The notes: generated from the sequence alone by a model not told the origin. A DNA stretch of 64,000 bases from Pseudalkalibacillus hwajinpoensis (GCF_015234585.1 NZ_JADFCM010000007.1:1-64000); one strand, 5' to 3'; positions 15,400-24,472 are shown, counted from the first letter of the stretch. Program-made: numbers and translations.

Positions 15400-16869
15400 A
15401 TGGGAAACGAAGTACGCGTACGTTATGCGCCGAGCCCAACAGGTTATTTACATATTGGGAATGCAAGAACGGCGTTATTTAATTATTTGTTTGCTAGAAA
15501 TCAAGGCGGTAAGTTCATCATTCGTATTGAAGATACGGACCAGTCTCGTAATGTTGAAGGCGGCGTTGAGAATCAGCTTGATTACTTAAAGTGGCTAGGA
15601 ATGGATTGGGATGAAAGTATCGATAAAGAGGGAGAATACGGTCCATATACTCAAATGGAACGTCTAGATATTTATACTGAACATACAAAAGAGCTTTTGA
15701 ATAAAGAACTTGCATATAAATGTTATTGTACAGAAGATGAGCTTGAGGCAGAGCGAGAAGCACAGCGTGCGCGAGGAGAAATGCCTCGATATTCTGGAAA
15801 ATGTCGACATCTTACAGAAGATCAGCGTGAAAAGTTAGAAGCGGAAGGTAGAGAACCGAGCATTCGTTTTGCAGTTCCACGTGATAAAGAATATTCGTTT
15901 GACGATGTTGTAAAAGACCGCGTATCCTTTGAATCGAATGGAATTGGCGACTTTGTTATCGTTAAGAAGAACGGTATTCCGACTTACAACTATGCAGTTG
16001 CTCTCGATGATCACCATATGAAGATTTCTCACGTTCTTCGTGGGGATGATCATATCTCAAACACACCTAAGCAGTTAATGATCTACGAAGCATTTGGTTT
16101 TGAACCACCTAAATTTGGTCATATGACACTGATCGTTAATGATCAGAAGAAGAAGCTTAGTAAGCGGGATAAATCAATTGTGCAGTATATTGAACAGTAC
16201 CATGACTTAGGTTTTCTTCCAGAAGCGTTATTTAATTTTGTGACACTACTTGGTTGGTCGCCTAAGGGAGAAGAAGAGCTGTTTACGAAAGAGCAATTGA
16301 TCGAAATCTTTGATCCAGAACGCTTGTCCACTTCGCCGGCAGTTTTTGATTCACAAAAACTCTACTGGATGAATAATCAATATATTAAACAGGCGAGTCT
16401 TGATCGAGTGGTTGAACTTACTCTTCCACATCTTGTTGAAGCAGGAAGATTCCCTCTTGAAATGACAGCGGAACAAAAGGAATGGGCTCAAGAACTAATC
16501 GCCCTTTATCAAGAACAACTTCACTATGGTAGAGAAATTGTTGAGCTTACTGAGTTGTTCTTTAAGCAAGAAATTCAGTATAATGAAGAGGCAATGACAG
16601 TACTAAACGAAGAGCAAATTCCTGAAGTGATGCAAGGATTCTTAGACCAACTTAAAGAAGTTGAAGAATTTGAGCCAGCTGCGATTAAATCAGCTATCAA
16701 GGCTACTCAAAAGGCAACTGGTCATAAAGGTAAAAAACTCTTTATGCCAATACGTGTGGCTACGACAGGTGAAACACATGGACCTGAACTACCACAGGCG
16801 ATTGCCTTACTTGGAAGAGAAGCAGTTAATGCTCGTTTGAATCAAGTTCTTGCGATGAATAAAGCATAA
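15400..16869 (+). CDS. gltX: Glutamate-tRNA ligase
   Basis: 489-residue class I synthetase that charges tRNA-Glu. In most Bacilli it also mischarges tRNA-Gln for later amidation. The HIGH-type motif is [14 protein letters not shown] near residue 17 and the KMSKS-type motif is KKLSKRD near 250. The C-terminal anticodon-binding helices end in [10 protein letters not shown]...HGPELP. I chose ATG 15400 ([13 protein letters not shown]) with GGTGGTGGA ahead, rather than ATG 15385, which overlaps that site. It begins the gltX-cysE-cysS operon known in B. subtilis. Confidence 0.97.
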   Translation: MGNEVRVRYAPSPTGYLHIGNARTALFNYLFARNQGGKFIIRIEDTDQSRNVEGGVENQLDYLKWLGMDWDESIDKEGEYGPYTQMERLDIYTEHTKELLNKELAYKCYCTEDELEAEREAQRARGEMPRYSGKCRHLTEDQREKLEAEGREPSIRFAVPRDKEYSFDDVVKDRVSFESNGIGDFVIVKKNGIPTYNYAVALDDHHMKISHVLRGDDHISNTPKQLMIYEAFGFEPPKFGHMTLIVNDQKKKLSKRDKSIVQYIEQYHDLGFLPEALFNFVTLLGWSPKGEEELFTKEQLIEIFDPERLSTSPAVFDSQKLYWMNNQYIKQASLDRVVELTLPHLVEAGRFPLEMTAEQKEWAQELIALYQEQLHYGREIVELTELFFKQEIQYNEEAMTVLNEEQIPEVMQGFLDQLKEVEEFEPAAIKSAIKATQKATGHKGKKLFMPIRVATTGETHGPELPQAIALLGREAVNARLNQVLAMNKA

Positions 16870-16888
16870 TAATAAACCAATTGACAAC

Positions 16889-17140
16889 CAACGTTGAAGA
16901 GGAAAAGTAAATGAGTGTAATTCTTTATAGAGAGAGCTGTCCTCGGCTGAAAGCAGCTTAAGTATTCATTCATTGAAATGCCCCTCTGAGTCTTCTGCAG
17001 AAAGCCTTTATGGTGATTAGGTAGGAGCGGTGCCGCCGTTATCGGTGATAGGAACATTTGTAAAAATGTTCGAAGCAGAGTGGAACCACGCGAATAGCGT
17101 CTCTGTGTGATGGAGTCATCACACAGGGGCGCTTTTTTTT
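16889..17140 (+). promoter_or_regulatory. T-box riboswitch, cysteine type
   Basis: The 356-base gltX-cysE gap is mostly this element. Stem I pairs GAAGAGG with CCTC...TCTTC and TGAGTG with CATTCA. This leaves a specifier loop with AGTA on one side and GAAATGC on the other. The candidate specifier codon is TGC (16979-16981), cysteine. The T-box core AGAGTGGAACCACGCG lies at 17077-17092. Its TGGA can pair with an acceptor end UCCA, which fits the U73 discriminator of tRNA-Cys. Uncharged tRNA-Cys should stabilise the antiterminator and allow cysE-cysS transcription. Confidence 0.93.
17097..17140 (+). terminator. Regulated terminator of the T-box
   Basis: A 16-bp stem (GCGTCTCTGTGTGATG with CATCACACAGGGGCGC, three G-U pairs) and a loop of four, followed by nine T. 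Its 5' arm overlaps the antiterminator formed by the T-box core. Confidence 0.95.
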
Positions 17141-17225
17141 TAATAATTATAGTTCTTTGGAACGCTAAGATGGTGAACCTACATTCTAGTTGACCTTATG
17201 GGAGTATACGGAGAGGGGTGAAGAA

Positions 17226-17881
17226 ATGTGGAAGACGTTGAAGCAGGATATCGATGTGGTCTTTGATCAAGATCCAGCAGCACGAAGTTATTTTGAAGTT
17301 ATTTTAACTTATGCTGGCCTTCACGCAATATGGTCACATCGAGTGGCACACTGGTTTTGGAAAAAGAAGTTTTTCTTTCTTGCTAGAGCAGTATCGCAAA
17401 TCAGTCGATTTTTCACAGGTATCGAAATTCATCCAGGAGCAACAATTGGAGAACGTTGTTTTATTGATCACGGTATGGGCGTTGTTATAGGAGAAACATG
17501 TGAGATTGGAAATAATGTGACGTTATTCCAAGGTGTAACACTTGGGGAACTGGTAAAGAAAAAGGGAAGCGTCATCCAACTCTTGAGGATAATACGCTTG
17601 TTGCGACGGGAGCGAAGGTGCTAGGCTCCATCACGATTGGAGAGAATTCCAAGGTAGGTGCCGGGTCCGTTGTTTTGCAGGATGTACCGGTTAATTCAAC
17701 TGTGGTAGGTATACCTGGAAGAGTCGTTATCCAAAATGGAGTAAAAGTTCCACATAACCTTGATCATCATAAAATGCCTGATCCAGTGGCTGATAAATTT
17801 AAGCAAATGGAACAAGAATTGCGAGAGTTAACAGAGGAAGTACGAACGTTAAGGAAGAGGAGTGAAAGTTATGGCGATTAA
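17226..17881 (+). pseudogene. cysE: Serine O-acetyltransferase, broken by one-base frameshift
   Basis: CysE acetylates L-serine with acetyl-CoA, the first step of cysteine synthesis. Both halves match the family: a helical N-terminal domain, then the left-handed beta-helix, and the ending GAGSVVLQDVPVNSTVVGIPG. After GVTLG (residue 107) the frame is lost: 17544-17547 has four G where five are needed for [13 protein letters not shown]. Read as is, the product is 132 residues with 25 wrong ones and lacks the second catalytic His region. With one G restored it is 218 residues. It starts at ATG 17226 after GAGAGGGGTG. A sequencing error in a G run is possible. Confidence 0.9.
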
Positions 17882-19271
17882 GCTATATAACACATTGACA
17901 CAGAAAAAAGAAACGTTTCAACCAATTGAAGAAGGTAAAGTAAGGATGTACGTGTGCGGTCCGACCGTATACAACTATATTCATATTGGTAACGCGCGCC
18001 CTGCTATTGTTTTTGATGTTGTTCGTCGTTATCTTCAATACAGAGACTATGATGTGCAGTATGTTTCCAACTTTACGGATGTAGACGATAAATTGATTCG
18101 AGCGGCCAATGAATTGGGCGAAGATGTACCGGCTGTGGCTGAACGATTTATCGGTGCTTATCATGAAGATACTGGTGCGCTTGGCGTTAAGAAAGCAGAC
18201 GAACATCCACGAGTAACAGAGAACATGCAGGAAATCATTGATTTTATCACAGCTCTTATTGAAAAGAACTACGCATATGAGTCTGAAGGAGATGTGTACT
18301 TTAGAACACGTCAATTCGAAGGTTATGGAAAACTTTCGCACCAGTCCATCGATGAGCTTAAGCTTGGTTCTCGAATTGTGGTGGGTGAAAAGAAAGAAGA
18401 CCCTCTTGATTTTACACTTTGGAAATCTGCAAAAGAAGGTGAAATTTCATGGGCGAGTCCATGGGGAGAGGGGCGACCAGGCTGGCATATTGAATGCTCG
18501 GCGATGGCGAAGAAATATTTAGGAGATACAATTGATATCCATGCGGGAGGAAAAGATCTGGCATTCCCTCACCATGAAAATGAAGTAGCGCAAACGGAAG
18601 CGTTAACTGGGCATACTTTTGCGAATTATTGGCTTCACAACGGGTATATCAATATTAACAACGAGAAAATGTCTAAATCACTAGGTAATTTTGTCCTTGT
18701 TCATGACTTGATTAAACAGCATGACCCAGAAGCGATTCGATTCTTTATGTTGTCTGTTCATTACCGTAATCCCATTAACTTTGACCATGAGCTCCTGGCA
18801 AGTGCTAAAACAGGACTTGATCGCATTAAGGATACGGTAGAAAATCTTGAGCACCGCCTTCAACACAGTGCCGACCTTGATGGAGATGTTGAGAAATGGC
18901 AAGAGAAAATTGAGGGATATCGTGAACGCTTCGTTACAGAAATGGACGACGATTTTAATACGGCGAATGCGATCTCCATTTTATTTGAACTTTCTAAAGA
19001 AGCTAATCTCTACCTCCAGGGGACAAATTCATCCATGGAGATTCTTGAACTATTTATGGAGCGCTTTGAAGATTTTGGTTCCGTTCTTGGCATTTCCTTC
19101 AAAAGAGAAAAAGCTCTACTTGATGAAGATGTGGATCAACTGATAGAAGAACGTAATAAAGCAAGGAAACAACGTGATTTTGGAAGAGCAGATGAAATTC
19201 GTGATGAATTAAAAGAACAGGGAATTCTTCTTGAGGATACACCTCAAGGCGTTCGCTGGAAAAGGATGTAG
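17871..19271 (+). CDS. cysS: Cysteine-tRNA ligase
   Basis: 466-residue class I synthetase for tRNA-Cys. It has the HIGH-type motif HIGNARP near residue 37 and KMSKS (KMSKSLGNF) near 266. Zinc ligands include Cys28 in VCGPT, the Cys of HIECSA, and the His pair of PHHENE. ATG 17871 follows GAGGAGTG and overlaps the end of cysE by 11 bases; an in-frame GTG at 17862 would overlap that site. Same length as in B. subtilis. The T-box upstream of cysE should control it too. Confidence 0.97.
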   Translation: MAIKLYNTLTQKKETFQPIEEGKVRMYVCGPTVYNYIHIGNARPAIVFDVVRRYLQYRDYDVQYVSNFTDVDDKLIRAANELGEDVPAVAERFIGAYHEDTGALGVKKADEHPRVTENMQEIIDFITALIEKNYAYESEGDVYFRTRQFEGYGKLSHQSIDELKLGSRIVVGEKKEDPLDFTLWKSAKEGEISWASPWGEGRPGWHIECSAMAKKYLGDTIDIHAGGKDLAFPHHENEVAQTEALTGHTFANYWLHNGYININNEKMSKSLGNFVLVHDLIKQHDPEAIRFFMLSVHYRNPINFDHELLASAKTGLDRIKDTVENLEHRLQHSADLDGDVEKWQEKIEGYRERFVTEMDDDFNTANAISILFELSKEANLYLQGTNSSMEILELFMERFEDFGSVLGISFKREKALLDEDVDQLIEERNKARKQRDFGRADEIRDELKEQGILLEDTPQGVRWKRM

Positions 19272-19274
19272 CGC

Positions 19275-19694
19275 ATGAAGGAAATCGATGCAAAACAACT
19301 TAATTCACTTGCACTTGCTTATATGGGAGATTCGGTTATTGAAATTAACGTTCGGAAGCGGCTGCTTTCACTTGGTCACATTCGACCTAATCAGCTGCAC
19401 CGAACAGCAACGACGTATGTTTCTGCAAAAGCACAGGCAGCGTTCCTGCACCATGTTTTAAACAAAGAATGGCTGACAGAGGAAGAAGCTGGTGTTGTGC
19501 GCCGAGGAAGAAATGCTAAATCGGGAACTGTCCCAAAGAATACGAGCGTAAGTACGTACAAATATTCAACAGCTCTTGAAGCTTTGTTTGGGTACCATCA
19601 TTTAAAGGGAAATGAAGAGAGAGTAAATGAATTGTTACAAAAGCTTTATGAATTCGTAGAACAACCGAAGAAAGAAGTGAAGTCAGATGGATAA
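19275..19694 (+). CDS. mrnC: Mini-ribonuclease 3
   Basis: 139 residues. An RNase III catalytic domain without the double-stranded RNA-binding domain; in B. subtilis it trims both ends of 23S rRNA precursor. The catalytic helix is [15 protein letters not shown], with Asp19 as the key acid. [10 protein letters not shown] in the middle is family-typical. It starts three bases after cysS and overlaps rlmB by eight bases. The ribosome-binding site (AAGGAT) is weak, so it may rely on coupling. Confidence 0.95.
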   Translation: MKEIDAKQLNSLALAYMGDSVIEINVRKRLLSLGHIRPNQLHRTATTYVSAKAQAAFLHHVLNKEWLTEEEAGVVRRGRNAKSGTVPKNTSVSTYKYSTALEALFGYHHLKGNEERVNELLQKLYEFVEQPKKEVKSDG

Positions 19695-20433
19695 AGAATT
19701 TATTGTAGGACGAAATTCGGTTCTTGAAGCATTACGATCAGGACACGAAATCAATAAAATTTGGATAAATGAAGGGTCTCAAAAAGGCCCTCTTCAAAAC
19801 TTGATACAAAAAGCAAAGGAACAAAATGTACTCGTACAGTTCGTGCCGAAACGAAAGCTAGAACAACTTTCCGGGGAAAGTAACCATCAAGGTGTTGTCG
19901 CTTCAATTGCGGCTTATGAATATGCTGATATTGAGGATTTATTTAAGAAAGCAGAAGATTCTGGGAAGCCACCGTTTTTCCTTATTCTTGATGAAATTGA
20001 AGATCCACATAATCTAGGATCTATATTAAGAACAGCGGATTCTGCAGGAGCTCATGGAGTTATTATTCCAAAAAGAAGAGCGGTTGGTTTAACTTCTACC
20101 GTTGCCAAATCTTCTACAGGAGCGATTGAGTATATCCCGGTTGCGCGAGTAACGAACCTTGCTAGAACGATGGATGAGTTGAAAGACCGCGGCTTGTGGT
20201 TTGTGGGCACTGATGCAACCGGTGGCCAGGACTATCGCCAGGCAGACTATGATATGGGGATCGGACTTGTCATCGGAAGTGAAGGTAAAGGAATGGGACG
20301 TCTTATTAAGGATAAATGTGATTTCTTAGTAAGTCTTCCAATGGCCGGAAAAGTAACCTCTCTCAACGCTTCAGTTGCTGCAGGGTTAATGATGTATGAG
20401 GTTTACCGACAACGTCATCCTTTGGGGGAGTAA
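19687..20433 (+). CDS. rlmB: 23S rRNA 2'-O-methyltransferase of the RlmB type
   Basis: 248-residue SPOUT-class methyltransferase, likely modifying a guanosine in the peptidyl-transferase region (Gm2251 in E. coli numbering) using S-adenosylmethionine. The N-terminal substrate-binding part opens with GRNSVLEAL. The knotted domain shows [26 protein letters not shown] and [17 protein letters not shown]. The start ATG 19687 lies inside the end of mrnC. The exact target base in this species is inferred. Confidence 0.93.
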   Translation: MDKEFIVGRNSVLEALRSGHEINKIWINEGSQKGPLQNLIQKAKEQNVLVQFVPKRKLEQLSGESNHQGVVASIAAYEYADIEDLFKKAEDSGKPPFFLILDEIEDPHNLGSILRTADSAGAHGVIIPKRRAVGLTSTVAKSSTGAIEYIPVARVTNLARTMDELKDRGLWFVGTDATGGQDYRQADYDMGIGLVIGSEGKGMGRLIKDKCDFLVSLPMAGKVTSLNASVAAGLMMYEVYRQRHPLGE

Positions 20434-20436
20434 ATA

Positions 20437-20946
20437 ATGGACGTGCTGTTAGTTGATGGCTATAACATTATTGGTGCATGGCCAGAATTACGAACACTTA
20501 AAGAGAGGGATTTCAGTAAAGCACGTGAGCTTCTAATTGAAAAAATGGCCGAATATCAAGCTTATACCGGGTATCAGGTGATCGTCGTTTTTGACGCTCA
20601 CCTCTCTCATGGGATTGAAAAACGTCATAGCCAGTACAGAATTGATGTTATTTATACGAGAGAAAATGAGACAGCAGATGAGCGGATTGAGAAAATGGCG
20701 AGGGAACTGAAGGGTATAAGAACGCAAATACATGTGGCAACGTCAGATTTTACAGAGCAGTGGGCTATCTTTGGACAAGGTGCACTTAGGAAATCTGCGC
20801 GTGAACTTTACAACGAAATGCAAGGAATCGAAAAAGGAATTGAAAAAAGCGTAAATACTGAAAATCGACGCAATCGTTCTGGTGGCCTGCATTTATCAGA
20901 AGAAATTAGCGAAATATTTGAAAAATGGCGAAGAGGCGGTAAATAG
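20437..20946 (+). CDS. rae1: NYN-domain ribosome-dependent mRNA endonuclease (YacP/Rae1)
   Basis: 169 residues with a NYN/PIN-like fold. The acidic motif LLVDGYNIIGAWPE (residues 4-17), FDAH (near 52) and ENETADERIE give the metal site. In B. subtilis, Rae1 enters the ribosomal A site and cuts certain mRNAs during translation. It follows rlmB by three bases with GGGGGAGT as ribosome-binding site, and a basic C-terminal tail (NRRNRSGG) may contact RNA. It ends the run that began with gltX or cysE. Confidence 0.93.
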   Translation: MDVLLVDGYNIIGAWPELRTLKERDFSKARELLIEKMAEYQAYTGYQVIVVFDAHLSHGIEKRHSQYRIDVIYTRENETADERIEKMARELKGIRTQIHVATSDFTEQWAIFGQGALRKSARELYNEMQGIEKGIEKSVNTENRRNRSGGLHLSEEISEIFEKWRRGGK

Positions 20947-20950
20947 GCGG

Positions 20951-20980
20951 TTGACGATTTTTCGACACGTACTGTATAAT
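20951..20980 (+). promoter_or_regulatory. SigA-type promoter of sigH
   Basis: TTGACG, 18-base spacer, perfect TATAAT (20975-20980), just after the rae1 stop. In B. subtilis this promoter is repressed by AbrB; no AbrB site can be called by eye. Confidence 0.85.
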
Positions 20981-21016
20981 ATTTCTATATAGCGTACTGG
21001 TCGGGGGGAACGCATA

Positions 21017-21712
21017 TTGAGTACAGTAGACCTCAAAGAAAGCACGGTAAATCAAGAACAACTGTCAGTAGACCAAAGACACCTGGAACACGTAGCATTC
21101 GATCAACTTGATGATGAAATGCTCGTCATCATGGTTCATGAAGGTCACAGTAGAGCGTTGGAACATTTGATTACGAAGTACAAAAATTTCGTACGCGCTA
21201 AGGCGAGGTCGTATTTTCTCATTGGAGCAGACCGAGAAGATATCATCCAAGAAGGGATGATCGGTCTCTACAAAGCCATTCGTGATTTTAGAGGAGACAA
21301 GTTCTCATCTTTTAAAGCGTTTGCCGAATTATGCATCACCCGGCAGATGATTACAGCTATCAAAACCGCAACAAGACAGAAGCATATTCCGCTTAATTCT
21401 TACGTATCGCTTGATAAGCCAATTTACGATGAAGAGTCTGATCGTACGCTTCTTGACGTTATATGCGGCACAAAAGTAACTGATCCTGAGGAACTAATTA
21501 TTAATCAGGAAGAATTTGATGACATCGAACTTAAAATGTCAGAAATTTTGAGCGATTTAGAGAGAAAGGTGCTAATGCTCTATCTCGATGGACGTTCATA
21601 CCAAGAAATTTCGGTTGATCTAAACCGTCACGTCAAGTCAATTGATAACGCATTGCAACGAGTGAAGCGCAAGTTAGAGCGTTATCTCGAACTACGTGAA
21701 GTCAGCCTATAA
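21017..21712 (+). CDS. sigH: RNA polymerase sigma factor SigH (stationary phase, sporulation)
   Basis: 231-residue sigma-70 family factor that drives early sporulation and competence genes. Region 2 is intact: EHLITKYKNFVRAKARSYF, then GADREDIIQEGMIGLYKAIR for core binding and -10 recognition. Region 4 ends with DGRSYQEISVDLNRHVKSIDNALQ helix-turn-helix residues. The start is TTG 21017 after CGGGGGG, about 13 residues longer than B. subtilis SigH with a divergent N-terminus. Own promoter and terminator. Confidence 0.96.
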   Translation: MSTVDLKESTVNQEQLSVDQRHLEHVAFDQLDDEMLVIMVHEGHSRALEHLITKYKNFVRAKARSYFLIGADREDIIQEGMIGLYKAIRDFRGDKFSSFKAFAELCITRQMITAIKTATRQKHIPLNSYVSLDKPIYDEESDRTLLDVICGTKVTDPEELIINQEEFDDIELKMSEILSDLERKVLMLYLDGRSYQEISVDLNRHVKSIDNALQRVKRKLERYLELREVSL

Positions 21713-21738
21713 TATGGACAAACCTATGATGGGTAGGG

Positions 21739-21772
21739 AAAAGAACAGGGGCGAGTTCCCTGTTCTTTTCTT
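21739..21772 (+). terminator. Terminator after sigH
   Basis: Perfect 12-bp stem AAAAGAACAGGG / CCCTGTTCTTTT with a 7-base loop, then CTT. The A/T ends of the stem could let it act on both strands. Confidence 0.85.
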
Positions 21773-21795
21773 ATGAGTACCTATCCGACGCTTTA

Positions 21796-21823
21796 TTGAC
21801 ATGCTGAAACACGCTGTGATAAA
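21796..21823 (+). promoter_or_regulatory. Promoter of rpmG-secE-nusG
   Basis: Consensus TTGACA (21796-21801), then a TGT-extended -10 GATAAA (21818-21823) at 16 bases. The ~140-base leader after it has a T-rich stretch with a weak AACGT/ACGTT hairpin (21869-21890). Confidence 0.65.
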
Positions 21824-21971
21824 GTGATAAAAGTAAGAATGTCAATTTTTTGTTAGGTTTGTAAGAACGTCACAGGGTAGCTGAACGTTTTTTTATTTTG
21901 CTCTTTTTTGAAATGAGATAGCTTATATAAATTACAAACTTCACTACTGCGCGGCTTAGGAAGGTGTCATT

Positions 21972-22121
21972 ATGCGAAAAAAGGCAGTACTAGCATGTGT
22001 TCAATGCAATAGCCGAAACTATACAACTATGAAAAACTCACAGACGAGCCCGGCCCGCATGGAAGTTAAGAAGTATTGCAAATACTGCGATGTTCATACT
22101 GTCCATCGTGAAACAAAGTAA
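21972..22121 (+). CDS. rpmG: 50S ribosomal protein L33
   Basis: 49 residues encoded between sigH and secE. It has two zinc-binding CxxC pairs (ACVQCNS at 8-14; YCKYCD at 35-40), so it is the C+ form; bacilli often also carry a zinc-free paralogue elsewhere. L33 sits near the exit-site tRNA on the large subunit. ATG 21972 follows GGAAGGTG. Placement before secE-nusG matches rpmGB of B. subtilis. Confidence 0.95.
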   Translation: MRKKAVLACVQCNSRNYTTMKNSQTSPARMEVKKYCKYCDVHTVHRETK

Positions 22122-22212
22122 TGCCTCGAAGGGTGTTTGCTTCTTGAGGCAAACCTTATCAAAATAGATTCTCGGGGGAGTTTTCCACCAGATTAATTGG
22201 GGGTAACAAGTA

Positions 22213-22407
22213 ATGGCAAGTATTGTTCAACGTTCTGGTAAGTTCTTTCGTAATGTCGCAAGTGAAATGAAGCGGGTAAGTTGGCCAACGCGTAAGGAAT
22301 TAACACGCTATACGATTGTAACTGTTACAACGGTTATTTTTATAGCTGTTTTCTTCGCATTGATTGACCAGGGTATTTCCTCGATAATCCGCCTCATTTT
22401 AGGATAA
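22213..22407 (+). CDS. secE: Preprotein translocase subunit SecE
   Basis: 64 residues, the short one-helix SecE of Gram-positives. An amphipathic segment (KFFRNVASEMKRVSWPTRKE) lies on the membrane surface. It precedes a single transmembrane helix (about 33-60) that clamps the SecY channel. The SWPTRKEL motif is diagnostic. Ribosome-binding site GGGGGTAAC. Adjacent to nusG as in most bacteria. Confidence 0.96.
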   Translation: MASIVQRSGKFFRNVASEMKRVSWPTRKELTRYTIVTVTTVIFIAVFFALIDQGISSIIRLILG

Positions 22408-22485
22408 TTCGTTATAAATTTTCATTCAGAAGGTTAGAATGAGAGAGTAAATGAGCTGGGGAGGGAAGGACGCAGTCCTGCAAAT

Positions 22486-23019
22486 ATGGAAAAAAGATGG
22501 TATGTTGTTCATACGTACTCGGGGTATGAAAACAAAGTAAAAACCAACCTTGAGAAAAGGGTTGAGACAATGGGCATGACGGATAAGATCTTTCGTGTTC
22601 TCGTCCCGGTAGAAGAAGAAACAGAAGAGAAGAACGGCAAGAAAAAGACAGTTATGAAAAAAGTCTTTCCTGGCTATGTTATTACAGAAATGGTCATGAC
22701 AGATGATTCATGGTATGTCGTTCGGAATACACCAGGTGTTACTGGATTCGTAGGGTCTAGTGGTGCTGGGTCTAAACCGACTGCATTGCTTCCGGAAGAA
22801 GTGGAATCACTTCTTAAGCAAATGGGTATGGAGCAACCAAAAGTAGATGTAGACTTTGAACTTAAAGAGAAAGTTAAAGTAAAAGAAGGTCCATTTGCTG
22901 ATTTCGTAGGTTCTGTTGAAGGGATCGATACGGACAAAGGAAAGGTCAAAGTGCACGTGAATATGTTCGGCAGAGAAACGCCTGTTGAACTTAATTTCGG
23001 ACAAGTTGAGAAGTTCTAA
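22486..23019 (+). CDS. nusG: Transcription termination/antitermination factor NusG
   Basis: 177 residues. An N-terminal NGN domain (WYVVHTYSGYENKVK...FPGYV) binds RNA polymerase across the cleft. A C-terminal KOW domain (VKEGPFADFVGSVEGID) can contact ribosomal protein S10 or Rho. In Bacillus NusG promotes sequence-specific pausing. The Shine-Dalgarno GGGGAGGG lies about 20 bases before ATG 22486, with a small hairpin AGGAC-GCA-GTCCT between them (see findings). Confidence 0.97.
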   Translation: MEKRWYVVHTYSGYENKVKTNLEKRVETMGMTDKIFRVLVPVEEETEEKNGKKKTVMKKVFPGYVITEMVMTDDSWYVVRNTPGVTGFVGSSGAGSKPTALLPEEVESLLKQMGMEQPKVDVDFELKEKVKVKEGPFADFVGSVEGIDTDKGKVKVHVNMFGRETPVELNFGQVEKF

Positions 23020-23030
23020 TTGAAAAGTCC

Positions 23031-23059
23031 TTGCTTAACTTTTCGATTAATGATAGAAT
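23031..23059 (+). promoter_or_regulatory. Promoter of rplK-rplA
   Basis: TTGCTT, 17-base spacer with a TGA extension, then TAGAAT (23054-23059). RNA would start near 23066 and give a leader of about 100 bases. Confidence 0.75.
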
Positions 23060-23110
23060 TTTAATGTTTCATGAGTCTCATACTAATCGAGACATTCAAT
23101 TGATATATAA

Positions 23111-23141
23111 GGTGGGAGGGTGTAAAACACCCAAATACCAC
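23111..23141 (+). promoter_or_regulatory. Putative ribosomal protein L1 binding site, rplK leader
   Basis: GGTGGGAG, a GGGTGT/ACACCC hairpin, then AAATACCAC. GTGG pairs with CCAC around an asymmetric loop. The 23S L1-stalk in this window has the same layout: GGTAGGAG (4064-4071) and GATACTACC (4114-4122). L1 represses its own operon through such a mimic in other prokaryotes. The site ends 12 bases before the rplK ribosome-binding site. Function here is inferred. Confidence 0.75.
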
Positions 23142-23167
23142 ATCACGGACTTAAGGAGGTGTGTCGC

Positions 23168-23593
23168 GTGGCTAAAAAGGTAATCAAGGTTGTTAAATTG
23201 CAAATCCCGGCTGGGAAGGCGAATCCTGCACCGCCAGTAGGACCTGCACTAGGTCAAGCTGGAGTTAACATTATGGGATTCTGTAAAGAGTTTAATGCTC
23301 GTACTTCTGACCAGGCTGGTATGATCATTCCAGTAGAAATTACGGTTTTTGAAGACCGTTCATTTACATTTATCACTAAAACTCCACCAGCTGCAGTTCT
23401 TCTTAAGAAAGCAGCAGGTATCGAGTCAGGTTCTGGTGAACCAAACCGCAACAAAGTTGCGACTGTGAAGCGTGATAAAGTGCGTGAAATCGCTGAAACA
23501 AAAATGCCAGACCTTAACGCAGCGAATGTTGATTCTGCAATGCGTATGGTTGAAGGTACTGCACGTAGCATGGGAATTACGATCGAAGATTAA
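23168..23593 (+). CDS. rplK: 50S ribosomal protein L11
   Basis: 141 residues, forming the GTPase-associated centre with 23S helices 43-44 and the target region of thiopeptides. The N-terminal domain has the proline-rich [20 protein letters not shown] (20-residue stretch). The C-terminal RNA-binding domain ends [16 protein letters not shown] 23168 follows AAGGAGGTG; an upstream in-frame GTG at 23159 lies inside that site and is rejected. First gene of the L11-L1 unit. Confidence 0.97.
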   Translation: MAKKVIKVVKLQIPAGKANPAPPVGPALGQAGVNIMGFCKEFNARTSDQAGMIIPVEITVFEDRSFTFITKTPPAAVLLKKAAGIESGSGEPNRNKVATVKRDKVREIAETKMPDLNAANVDSAMRMVEGTARSMGITIED

Positions 23594-23687
23594 TGTTACA
23601 CAAGCCGTTGCGATTAAAAGGGATTCCTGCCTGTGTTATACAGGTTCGCAACTTTTATTATGATGTCGACATTTTGGCGTCATAAAT
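23594..23687 (+). other. Structured rplK-rplA spacer
   Basis: Nested hairpin: GTTGCG (23607-23612) with CGCAAC (23647-23652) around CCTGT...ACAGG, followed by TTTTATT. A second stem is TGATGTC / GGCGTCA (23661-23682). The first could slow or partly stop transcription between the two genes. Confidence 0.45.
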
Positions 23688-23713
23688 AGTGGGAGGTTAA
23701 TCCGCTAAACCAC
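23688..23713 (+). promoter_or_regulatory. Second putative L1 binding site, before rplA
   Basis: AGTGGGAG (23688-23695), a weak GG-TTAAT-CC loop, then GCTAAACCAC; GTGG pairs with CCAC. It resembles the rplK-leader site and also lies just upstream of AAGGAGG. Inner helix is short, so support is weaker than for the first copy. Confidence 0.55.
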
Positions 23714-23732
23714 ATTCAAGGAGGAACACAAA

Positions 23733-24425
23733 ATGGCAAAAAGAGGTAAGAGATACCAGGAGGCTGCCAAGCTAGTTGAACGTACAACTTTCTATGAGCC
23801 TCAAGAAGCAGTTGAACTTGTGAAAAAGACATCTGTAGGAAACTTTGATGGAACAGTTGAAGCAGCAGTTCGTCTTGGGGTAGACCCTAAGAAAAACGAC
23901 CAGCAGGTTCGTGGCGCGGTTGTACTTCCAAACGGAACTGGTAAAACACAACGCGTTCTTGTTTTCGCTAAAGGTGAAAAGGCTAAAGAAGCTGAAGCAG
24001 CTGGCGCTGACTATGTAGGAGAAGCAGACTATATCGCTAAAATCAACGAAGGTTGGTTTGAGTTTGACGTAATCGTTGCAACTCCAGACATGATGGGCGA
24101 AGTTGGTAAACTAGGTCGTGTACTTGGACCAAAAGGTTTAATGCCGAACCCGAAAACTGGAACAGTAACGTTCGACGTTGAAAAAGCTGTTAACGAAATC
24201 AAAGCTGGTAAAGTAGAGTACCGCGTTGATCGTGCTGGTAACGTCCATGCACCGATCGGTAAAGTATCTTTCGAAGCTGACAAGCTTGTTGAAAACTTAA
24301 ACACACTTGTAGAAACACTTGTGAAAGTTAAGCCAGCAGCAGCTAAAGGTACGTACCTTAAAAACATTTCGGTTACATCTACAATGGGACCTGGTGTTAA
24401 AGTTAACGCATCAACTTACCGCTAA
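23733..24425 (+). CDS. rplA: 50S ribosomal protein L1
   Basis: 230 residues. L1 forms the mobile stalk that helps release deacylated tRNA and is a translational repressor of its own mRNA in several groups. The two-domain fold is seen from [12 protein letters not shown] in domain I through [10 protein letters not shown] and [20 protein letters not shown] in domain II. ATG 23733 follows CAAGGAGGAAC. An L1-like RNA site lies directly upstream, consistent with autogenous control. Confidence 0.97.
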   Translation: MAKRGKRYQEAAKLVERTTFYEPQEAVELVKKTSVGNFDGTVEAAVRLGVDPKKNDQQVRGAVVLPNGTGKTQRVLVFAKGEKAKEAEAAGADYVGEADYIAKINEGWFEFDVIVATPDMMGEVGKLGRVLGPKGLMPNPKTGTVTFDVEKAVNEIKAGKVEYRVDRAGNVHAPIGKVSFEADKLVENLNTLVETLVKVKPAAAKGTYLKNISVTSTMGPGVKVNASTYR

Positions 24426-24437
24426 TTAAATTAGCTG

Positions 24438-24466
24438 TTGACATTTGCGTAGCTATTAAATATACT
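24438..24466 (+). promoter_or_regulatory. Promoter of rplJ-rplL
   Basis: Perfect TTGACA (24438-24443), 17 bases, TATACT (24461-24466). RNA would start near 24473, giving a ~190-base leader. Confidence 0.88.
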
Positions 24467-24472
24467 TGTAAA

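Noticed and set aside
17540..17552. Programmed ribosomal frameshifting in cysE
   Set aside because: No X-XXY-YYZ slippery heptamer and no clear downstream pseudoknot; a lost G is simpler.
18238..18522. 94-codon frame inside cysS
   Set aside because: Out-of-frame shadow of a conserved synthetase, no ribosome-binding site.
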